Part shown: positions 1-5,523 of the stretch, one piece after another | Layout: each line of letters starts with the position of its first letter | Numbering within the stretch: the first letter of the stretch is position 1 | DNA from: Alphaproteobacteria bacterium UBA7371 | GTDB lineage: Bacteria > Pseudomonadota > Alphaproteobacteria > UBA8317 | Length of the DNA: 11,099 nucleotides | Reading direction: 5' to 3' | Assembly (NCBI GenBank): GCA_002469865.1 | Contig: DKOD01000163.1 | Coordinates: forward strand, 1 to 11,099 | Made by a program: the position numbers and the translations under genes | The notes under the pieces: generated by a model | The model's input: only the letters and a program-made list of their open reading frames with translations | The model's database searches: none | Told to the model about the DNA's origin: nothing

Positions 1-3
1 GGG

Positions 4-753
4 TTAAATGGCGAGATATTCCCGACGCAGTTCTGCATTATCCAAGACTTCCTTAGCTGTGCCGTCAAAAACAACGGAACCAGTATCTAGGATAACGGAG
101 CGATCTGACAATTCCAGTGCCGCAATGGCATTCTGCTCCACGATGATCGTGGTGATGCCCTGGTCGCGGATATGGTGCAGGGTTTTTTCGATTTCTTGCA
201 CAATAACCGGGGCAAGACCTTCAAAAGGTTCATCAAGCAGCAGCACCTTAATGTCCCGTGCCAGGGCTCGGGCAATGGATAACATTTGTTGCTCACCACC
301 TGACATCGTCACGCCTTCTTGCTTGCGGCGCTCGCCCAGCCGGGGGAATAGGTCGTAGATGCGTTCCAAGGTCCAGCCGACGGGTTCAGTGATCTGGGCA
401 AGTTGCAAATTTTCTTCCACGGTCAGGCCCGGGATGATGCGGCGGTCTTCAGGCACCAAAGCACAGCCAGCAACAGCTGCCTCATGGGAGCTCATGGAGT
501 GCAAATGCTGGTGATCAAGCCAGATTTCTCCCTGCCTCAATTGTGGATCACCGAGCCTGGCAATGGTGCGTAAGGTGGATGTCTTACCGGCGCCATTGCG
601 GCCCAAAAGGGCTAAGATCTCACCTTCATGAACGTTAAAACTAACGCCTTGAACGATGTAACTCTCCCCATAATAGGCATGCATGTTGTAGACAGATAGA
701 TATGCAGGCGCTGTGCTGGCATGGTTTGCATTTTTGTCTAATTCCGGCTGCAT
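4..753 (-). CDS. livF: LIV-type ABC transporter ATP-binding protein LivF
   Basis: One of the two cytoplasmic ATPases that power a branched-chain amino acid/urea-type (HAAT family) importer. The 249-residue protein shows a Walker A GRNGAGKT at residues 51-58, the ABC signature SGGEQ at 151-155 and Walker B VLLLDEP at 170-176. The switch region reads VEQN (205-208) in place of the usual histidine, which is normal for LivF. The stretch DEPFEGLAP (174-182) is LivF/UrtE-like. The first 17 or so residues are a non-conserved extension. The ATG start is backed by an AAGGAT ribosome site that overlaps the livG stop codon, with six bases between the genes, so translation is probably coupled. It is the last gene of the operon in view, and the window ends three bases after its TAA stop. 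The family call is sure; the transported substrate is not known. Confidence 0.95.
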   Translation of the reverse strand: MQPELDKNANHASTAPAYLSVYNMHAYYGESYIVQGVSFNVHEGEILALLGRNGAGKTSTLRTIARLGDPQLRQGEIWLDHQHLHSMSSHEAAVAGCALVPEDRRIIPGLTVEENLQLAQITEPVGWTLERIYDLFPRLGERRKQEGVTMSGGEQQMLSIARALARDIKVLLLDEPFEGLAPVIVQEIEKTLHHIRDQGITTIIVEQNAIAALELSDRSVILDTGSVVFDGTAKEVLDNAELRREYLAI

Positions 754-759
754 CGCTGC

Positions 760-1521
760 TTATCCTTCTTTATGTCCGCCGAGATAGGCTTCCTGTACCT
801 TTGGGTGCCCTTTGATATTCTCTGGTTTGTCATCAACAAGTGGGGTGCCGCGGGCCATCACGGTGACATGTTCTGCCAGGCTAAACACCACATGCATGTC
901 ATGTTCGATGATGGCCAATGTGATGTCCCGGGTCTCGCGGATCTCCCGGAGCAAGTCGATGGTGTTGTTGGTGTCGGCCCGGGCCATGCCTGCGGTCGGT
1001 TCGTCAAGCAACAAAAGTCGGGGTTCTTGGCTCAGGCACATGGCCATTTCCAGGCGGCGTTTGTCACCTCGTGAGAGGCTCGCTGCGCGCATGCCCAGTT
1101 TTTCATACATATTGACATCCTGGAGCATTTTTTTGGCTTTTTCCACGATGTCTTTTTCATCCTCCACATGCTCAATGCAATGAAGTCGGAAAGCGCCATC
1201 GCGTTTGGCAAAAAGCGGGATGAGGATGTTCTCATAGACCGTCATGTCACCAAAGATTTCTGGCGTTTGGAACACCCGGCTCACACCCATCTGATTGATT
1301 TCATGGGGCTTGCGGCCAATCAAGGAATTGCCGTCAAATTCCACGCTGCCCTCATCGGGAATAAGCTTGCCCACCAACACATTCAAAAGGGTGGACTTGC
1401 CAGCACCATTAGGTCCGATGATGGCATGGACGGTGTTTTCTTTGACCGAAATATTCACGTCATCCAGGGCTTTAAGACCACCGAAGCGCTTGGAGACATT
1501 TTTGATTTCAAGAATACTCAA
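760..1521 (-). CDS. livG: LIV-type ABC transporter ATP-binding protein LivG
   Basis: Second ATPase of the importer, 253 residues. Walker A GPNGAGKST lies at residues 36-44, Walker B LLLLDEP at 169-175 and the switch histidine in IIEHDM at H207. The signature motif reads LSRGD (149-153) followed by KRRLEMAM, so the second glycine-equivalent of LSGGQ is arginine; related UrtD proteins have LSHG here, so this is probably still active. The start is TTG (1519-1521): a perfect AAGGAG ribosome site lies eight bases upstream, and the next in-frame ATG falls well after Walker A, so no ATG start would give a working protein. The gene begins 12 bases after the livM stop and its ribosome site overlaps that stop. 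LivG and LivF should form the nucleotide-binding heterodimer under LivH/LivM. Confidence 0.94.
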   Translation of the reverse strand: MSILEIKNVSKRFGGLKALDDVNISVKENTVHAIIGPNGAGKSTLLNVLVGKLIPDEGSVEFDGNSLIGRKPHEINQMGVSRVFQTPEIFGDMTVYENILIPLFAKRDGAFRLHCIEHVEDEKDIVEKAKKMLQDVNMYEKLGMRAASLSRGDKRRLEMAMCLSQEPRLLLLDEPTAGMARADTNNTIDLLREIRETRDITLAIIEHDMHVVFSLAEHVTVMARGTPLVDDKPENIKGHPKVQEAYLGGHKEG

Positions 1522-1529
1522 TGCCCTAT

Positions 1530-1535
1530 CTCCTT
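1530..1535 (-). promoter_or_regulatory. Ribosome binding site fixing the TTG start of livG
   Basis: Read on the minus strand this is AAGGAG, a full Shine-Dalgarno match, eight bases before the TTG codon at 1519-1521. It includes part of the livM TAA stop (1534-1536), so ribosomes finishing livM can start livG directly. It is the main support for the rare TTG start. Confidence 0.7.
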
Positions 1536-2727
1536 ACTCGGCAGGCTGGGATGATTTTTCACCCTCAGTCTTTTTCTTGCGGCCAAACATATTGCCGATG
1601 CGCTGACCACCCTCAACCAGACCACCGGGAAGGAAAATCACCACACACATGAAAATAATCCCAAGGGTGAGGTGCCAGCCTTTGCCGATAAACGGGTAAA
1701 TGACGAACACGAGAATATCCGCAATGCTGTCGGGCAACATGGCAAACCATTCATAAAGAATATCGGCATTGATCTTTGAAAGGATGTTTTCCATGTATTT
1801 GATAAGGCCAGCCCCTAATATAGGTCCGACGATGGTGCCGGTGCCGCCCAGAATGGTCATCAACACCACCTCACCGCTTGCGGTCCAGAACATGCGCTCC
1901 GGACCCACCTGGGTGTCCATGGCCACCATCAGACCGCCAGCGAGACCTGCATACATTCCTGAGATCACAAAGGCAGCCAAGGTGTAAGGCTTTGGGTTTA
2001 GGCCTGTGTAGCGCATACGCTGTTGGTTGGATTTGACAGCCCTGAGCATCACGCCAAATGGTGAGCGGAAAATACGTATCGCAATATAAAGGGCGATAAT
2101 CATCACAATGGCGGCCACGTAATAGCCCACATTGAAGGTGAAAACCCAACCGCTAAGCGCCAATTCGTAGCTTGTGCCCATTTCAAGGCCAAAGAGATTT
2201 GCTCTTGGTGCCTCACCACTGGCGAGGGCTGCATCAAGCATTCTTGGGTCACTGATTTTGGGCTGCAAGCCAGTTTCGCCACCGGTGATGGGGGTGAGGA
2301 CAGAATAGGCGAGCGCGAAAGACATTTGGGCAAATGCAAGCGTCAGGATCGAGAAGTAAATGCCTGTACGCTTGAGGGAGATATAACCAACCGCAACAGC
2401 AAAAATGCCCGCGATCAACACCGACATGATGATGCCCGGGATCACATTCATGGTCAGCAGCTTCATCATCCAAATGGCGGCATAGCTGCCCACGCCCAAA
2501 AAGGCGGCATGGCCAAAGGAGAGATAGCCCGTTAGGCCAAACAGGATGTTAAAACCAATGGCAAAGATCCCAAAAATCACAAAACGCTGCATCAAATCAG
2601 GATAGCCAGCATTAAATTGGGCAAGCCCTGAAGCTTCTGGAAATGGGTTCAAGATGAAGGGCGCAAAGATGGTTAAGACGACCACCAGCAGGAAAATGCG
2701 TATGTCTGATTTGCTGAGTCCAAGCAT
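1534..2727 (-). CDS. livM: LIV-type ABC transporter permease LivM
   Basis: Inner-membrane permease, 397 residues, pairing with LivH to form the transport channel. Most of the protein is hydrophobic helices. The family motif GLTGYLSFGHAAF is at residues 64-76 and TGGETGL, a usual LivM loop element, at 149-155. A second family element, GGTGTIVGPILGA, lies near the C-terminus and probably contacts the ATPase. A polar loop of roughly 35 residues after position 155 and a lysine-rich charged tail (GRKKKTEGEK) close the protein; the tail should be cytoplasmic. The ATG start has a GGAGG ribosome site seven bases upstream, lying inside the end of livH, with only two bases between the genes. Length and motifs are normal for the family. 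Confidence 0.95.
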   Translation of the reverse strand: MLGLSKSDIRIFLLVVVLTIFAPFILNPFPEASGLAQFNAGYPDLMQRFVIFGIFAIGFNILFGLTGYLSFGHAAFLGVGSYAAIWMMKLLTMNVIPGIIMSVLIAGIFAVAVGYISLKRTGIYFSILTLAFAQMSFALAYSVLTPITGGETGLQPKISDPRMLDAALASGEAPRANLFGLEMGTSYELALSGWVFTFNVGYYVAAIVMIIALYIAIRIFRSPFGVMLRAVKSNQQRMRYTGLNPKPYTLAAFVISGMYAGLAGGLMVAMDTQVGPERMFWTASGEVVLMTILGGTGTIVGPILGAGLIKYMENILSKINADILYEWFAMLPDSIADILVFVIYPFIGKGWHLTLGIIFMCVVIFLPGGLVEGGQRIGNMFGRKKKTEGEKSSQPAE

Positions 2728-2729
2728 GA

Positions 2730-3761
2730 TTAATCCTCCATCACGCCTTTGCGACCCATCAAGCCCCGGGGACGGGTCAGCAGAATGATGATGGCCACGA
2801 GGTAGATAATGATCTGGTTGATGCCTGGCAGGATGGCGATGACCTCTTTCATGGAGGCAAAGCTTTCAAGGATGCCTAACAGAAAGCCAGCCAACACGGC
2901 ACCAGACAGCGAGCCCATGCCGCCAACCACAACAACCACGAAGCTTAGGACAAGAAAATCCATGCCCATATGGTAGTTGGGTGCATTGATGGGTGTGTAC
3001 ATAAGACCGGCCAGGCCAGCCACCACGGCGGCAATGGCAAACATGATGGTGAAGCGGCGGTCAATATTGATACCGAGCAGCCCGACTGTTTCGCGGTCGG
3101 CCATACCGGCACGCACCACCATGCCAAAGGTCGTGAATTGTAAGAAGGAAAAGACCGCAGCAATGATGCCCATGGAAAATAGGAAATACACCAAACGCCA
3201 ATAGGGGTAGATGATGGTGTCTTCTGCAAGCCCCACCGCCGCACCAAAATCAAAGCTGCCGGCAAACATTTCCGGGGCAGGGGTTGGGATTGGGTTGGCC
3301 CCGTAGAAAAACTTGATGATTTCTTGCAAAACAATGGCAAGGCCAAAGGTTACCAAAATCTGATCGGCATGGGGGCGACGGTAGAAATGCTTGATCAGCC
3401 CGCGCTCCATCACATAACCAATTAAGATCATGACGGGGATGGCAAATAGGATGGATATGGGGACAGCCCAATCCAAAATACCCGAACCAAGATTGGGCCC
3501 AAGCCAGCTTTCTATATAGGTGGTGTCCACCTTCAAGGGGTTCCCCAGAAAATCCTTTTTTGTCGGGTCAATGGTCTGGAAGGAGATGTTGAGAATGCGC
3601 TGGAAGGTGACAGCGCAGAAGGCGCCAACCATGAACAAGGCGCCATGGGCGAAGTTCACCACCCCAAGTGTGCCAAAAATGAGCGTCAGTCCTAGGGCAA
3701 TGAGGGCGTAAGCCGATCCCTTATCAAGCCCATTGAGGATTTGAAGGAGAATTGCGTCCAT
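2730..3761 (-). CDS. livH: LIV-type ABC transporter permease LivH
   Basis: Inner-membrane permease, 343 residues from the chosen start. It carries the LivH signature GLTLIFGTLGVVNFAHGALF (residues 24-43) and the C-terminal coupling element GGMGSLSGAVLAG. Between the first membrane helices there is a polar, probably periplasmic insertion of about 35 residues (DPTKKDF onward), longer than in E. coli LivH. An in-frame GTG at 3768-3770 would add three residues. The ATG at 3759-3761 is preferred because the AGGTGGAG just before it is the only ribosome-site-like stretch and includes that GTG. It is the first of four tightly coupled genes, but lies 98 bases after the binding-protein gene with a terminator between. 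Family membership is sure. Confidence 0.93.
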   Translation of the reverse strand: MDAILLQILNGLDKGSAYALIALGLTLIFGTLGVVNFAHGALFMVGAFCAVTFQRILNISFQTIDPTKKDFLGNPLKVDTTYIESWLGPNLGSGILDWAVPISILFAIPVMILIGYVMERGLIKHFYRRPHADQILVTFGLAIVLQEIIKFFYGANPIPTPAPEMFAGSFDFGAAVGLAEDTIIYPYWRLVYFLFSMGIIAAVFSFLQFTTFGMVVRAGMADRETVGLLGINIDRRFTIMFAIAAVVAGLAGLMYTPINAPNYHMGMDFLVLSFVVVVVGGMGSLSGAVLAGFLLGILESFASMKEVIAILPGINQIIIYLVAIIILLTRPRGLMGRKGVMED

Positions 3762-3789
3762 GATCTCCACCTAAAAGAGGATAAGATAT

Positions 3790-3803
3790 TGCTCCATTGA
3801 GCA
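3790..3803 (-). other. Small hairpin in the leader of livH
   Basis: TGCTC (3790-3794) and GAGCA (3799-3803) form a five-pair stem with a four-base loop, between the T-tract of the terminator and the livH ribosome site. On the minus-strand RNA it would sit near the 5' side of any processed livHMGF message. A role in stabilising that end, or in aiding readthrough, is inference; a stem this short may be chance. Confidence 0.3.
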
Positions 3804-3808
3804 TTGGG

Positions 3809-3845
3809 AAAAAATGACCCGACCGCCACAAAAGGCGACCGGGTC
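3809..3845 (-). terminator. Intrinsic terminator/attenuator between binding-protein gene and livH
   Basis: On the minus strand the sequence reads GACCCGGTCGCC (3845-3834), a six-base loop, then GGCGGTCGGGTC (3827-3816), one A, and six T residues (3814-3809). In RNA all twelve positions pair, ten as Watson-Crick and two as G-U wobbles, and the U-run follows almost directly. Read on the plus strand the two wobbles become A-C mismatches and there is no proper T-tract, so the signal works in one direction only. It begins 14 bases after the binding-protein stop codon. As the permease genes show no clear promoter of their own, partial readthrough is likely, giving more binding protein than membrane components. 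Confidence 0.85.
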
Positions 3846-3859
3846 TTGTTTGGTGTAAA

Positions 3860-5248
3860 TTATGCGCCGTTATTGAACCCACCAAGTTCACCGCCGAAGA
3901 TGCTGGCATCATAAATGACCTGGTCAACTGGGGTGATTTCCACCACTTCCAAAAGGTCATATTCAGAGGTTGGGTTTTCCTTACCACGCACGACCAGAAC
4001 ATCCTTAAAGCACTGGTGGTCTTCCGCACGGTAAAGGGTTGGGCCATTTCCAAGACCATCGAACCTGAAGCCCTCAAGTGCTTCGCCAACAGCCGAAGGC
4101 TTAAAGCTCTTCGCCCTTGTGCAGGCATCGGCATAAAGAATGGTCTGCACATAGCAAGTATGGGCAGCCTGGCTTGGTGGGAAACCGTATTTCTCACCAA
4201 AGGATTTCACAAAGGCCGCAGAGGCAGCATCTGGTGCAACCTTTTTGCCACTAGCATCGGTGAAGCCTTGGGCCAGTGACCAATGCCAGTTGGTCGAACC
4301 GAAGATGCCCTTCACGTTTGCGCCGGCACCCTTGGCCATGAGGCGGGAGTAAAGAGGAACAACGATTTCAAAATTCTTATCATTGACCATCTTTTCGCGC
4401 AGGCCAAACTGAACAGCATTGGTGAGGGAGTTCACCATATTGCCACCATAATGGTTAAGAACAAGCACATCGGCGCCGGACTGTAGAACAGGTGCAATAT
4501 AGGATGAGAAGTCCGTCTGGGTCAGCGGTGTGCGTACGGCAGCAACCGTTTCCCAACCAAGAGCTTCGGTGGAGTTTTTCACCGCTTCTTCGGTGGTGTA
4601 ACCCCAGTTATAGTCCGCCGTCAGATGGTAGGCTTTGCGATCGTTGCCATAGGCATTGGCAAGCACGGGAGCAAGTGCCGCACCGGTCATGTAGGAATTG
4701 AAGAAGTGACGGAAACCATTGGCTTTCTTATCCTTACCAGTGGTGTCGTTGGAGTGGGTAAGGCCCGCCATGAAGATGACGCCAGCTTCCTGGCAGAGAG
4801 CTTGCACGGCCACGGCCACGCCTGAGGAAGAACCACCTGTGATCATGATGGCGCCATCTTTCTCGATCATGGAGCGGGCGGACGCACGTGCGGCATCAGA
4901 CTTGGTCTGGGTGTCGCCGGTCACATACTCGACTTTTTTGCCAAGGATGCCTGTGCCATCCAAAGCTTTGGATGAGAAGGTATTCAACATGCCGCCGTCA
5001 CCTTCGCCATTGAGGTGCTCAACAGCCAATTGGTAGGCGCGTAGCTCGTCGGCACCCTCATCAGCATAAGGACCTGATTGGGGCACATTGAAGCCAAGTG
5101 TTACGGTGTTGCCGGTTGGGGCATTGGTGAAGCCTGAATGACCACCTGCCCAGGCTGAGCTTGTGAATATGGTTGGCATGGCAAGACCAGCACCTGCGAT
5201 GGTGCCGCCCTTGAGGATGCCGCGACGGGTAATTTTGATGTCTGACAT
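3860..5248 (-). CDS. Tat-exported solute-binding protein of LIV/urea-type ABC transporter
   Basis: Periplasmic receptor that should deliver the substrate to LivHM. The 462-residue protein begins with a twin-arginine signal peptide: TRRGILK at residues 7-13, a weakly hydrophobic stretch to about 28, and a likely signal peptidase I site after A32-W33-A34. There is no lipobox cysteine. From about residue 48 it follows the type I periplasmic binding fold (Peripla_BP_6), including QSGPYADEG near 57-65 and ITGGSSSG around 136-143. Tat export is common in UrtA-like and related proteins. Four cysteines (152, 365, 376, 413) are present in the mature part. The ATG start is preceded by AGGGG about eight bases upstream. 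It is the first gene of the transporter operon and is followed by an intrinsic terminator. The ligand cannot be read from sequence. Confidence 0.92.
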   Translation of the reverse strand: MSDIKITRRGILKGGTIAGAGLAMPTIFTSSAWAGGHSGFTNAPTGNTVTLGFNVPQSGPYADEGADELRAYQLAVEHLNGEGDGGMLNTFSSKALDGTGILGKKVEYVTGDTQTKSDAARASARSMIEKDGAIMITGGSSSGVAVAVQALCQEAGVIFMAGLTHSNDTTGKDKKANGFRHFFNSYMTGAALAPVLANAYGNDRKAYHLTADYNWGYTTEEAVKNSTEALGWETVAAVRTPLTQTDFSSYIAPVLQSGADVLVLNHYGGNMVNSLTNAVQFGLREKMVNDKNFEIVVPLYSRLMAKGAGANVKGIFGSTNWHWSLAQGFTDASGKKVAPDAASAAFVKSFGEKYGFPPSQAAHTCYVQTILYADACTRAKSFKPSAVGEALEGFRFDGLGNGPTLYRAEDHQCFKDVLVVRGKENPTSEYDLLEVVEITPVDQVIYDASIFGGELGGFNNGA

Positions 5249-5325
5249 GTAGATCCCCTGTAAGACGATGATAAGAAGTTCAAATCTTTATGTATGGCCA
5301 TTTTCTGGCTCTTATTGAACGTGGT

Positions 5326-5354
5326 ATCATCTTGAGAATTTTCAACAATGGCAA
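5326..5354 (-). promoter_or_regulatory. Candidate sigma70-type promoter of the transporter operon
   Basis: On the minus strand, TTGCCA (5354-5349; five of six matches to the -35 consensus) and GATGAT (5331-5326; four of six to the -10 consensus) are separated by 17 bases. Transcription would begin near 5319, leaving a leader of about 70 bases before the binding-protein ATG. This is the best hexamer pair I found in the gap by eye; it has not been scored against background. Confidence 0.45.
5332..5345. repeat. Near-perfect palindrome within the promoter spacer
   Basis: TTGAGAATTTTCAA pairs with its own reverse complement at six of seven positions. It fills most of the 17-base spacer of the candidate transporter promoter, a position typical of repressor operators. 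No regulator can be assigned to it. Confidence 0.35.
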
Positions 5355-5356
5355 GG

Positions 5357-5368
5357 AGACTTAAGTCT
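5357..5368. promoter_or_regulatory. Perfect 12-base palindrome, candidate activator site
   Basis: AGACTTAAGTCT is a perfect inverted repeat directly upstream of the candidate -35 box. Its centre lies about 43 bases before the predicted transcription start, close to the -41.5 spacing of class II activators. The response regulator encoded at 9003-9680 is an obvious candidate to bind it, but this is inference from location only. Confidence 0.4.
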
Positions 5369-5422
5369 TAAACCTTCACACAGCCTGTTCATGGCATGGA
5401 TGAGGCGCTGCCCTTTGGGTGT

Positions 5423-5449
5423 TTGGGGCACGCCCAAGCTTGGATCCAA
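5423..5449. repeat. Cluster of overlapping TTGG/CCAA palindromes
   Basis: Three inverted repeats overlap here: TTGGG and CCCAA around a five-base gap (5423-5437), CCAAGCTTGG (5434-5443, perfect) and TTGGATCCAA (5440-5449, perfect). A second copy of AAGCTT follows at 5453-5458. The cluster lies upstream of the kinase gene and has no T-tract, so it is more like an operator or a family of alternative hairpins than a terminator. Confidence 0.4.
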
Positions 5450-5523
5450 CAAAGCTTGAAAATCATTTGTTCTGCGGGAAGAGTTGGGTCCATTATGGCT
5501 GCATTGGTTTCATTGGGGATGTC

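Larger units (their letters stand above)
5249..5523. promoter_or_regulatory. Divergent control region between transporter operon and sensor kinase
   Basis: This 275-base gap carries no convincing gene. An in-frame extension of the kinase back to a GTG at 5419 exists but is rejected. The left half holds a good candidate minus-strand promoter and two palindromes; the right half holds overlapping TTGG/CCAA palindromes. For the kinase, a weak plus-strand match TTGTTC (5467-5472) with CATTAT (5491-5496), 18 bases apart, is the best I see; it would give a leader of roughly 20 bases. The arrangement fits coordinated or reciprocal control of the transporter and its presumed sensor. Confidence 0.55.

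Noticed and set aside
3768..3770. GTG as the start of livH
   Set aside because: It lies within the AGGTGGAG that serves as the ribosome site for the ATG at 3759-3761, and it has no ribosome site of its own.
4..5248. Assigning the operon as a urea transporter (urtABCDE)
   Set aside because: Tat export and the LivG/UrtD-like signature are suggestive, but no urease gene is present and motifs alone do not set the substrate.
5392..5407. Sigma54-like element (TGGCAT with GG-N10-GC spacing)
   Set aside because: The GG and GC dinucleotides have the right spacing, but the -12 half reads AGGCG rather than TTGC, and no sigma54 activator gene is in view.
5419..5523. In-frame GTG extension of the kinase by 35 residues
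   Set aside because: No ribosome site is seen before the GTG, the added residues do not look like part of the family, and the ATG at 5524 has GGGGA upstream and begins the first membrane helix. The stretch is also full of palindromes, more like control DNA.
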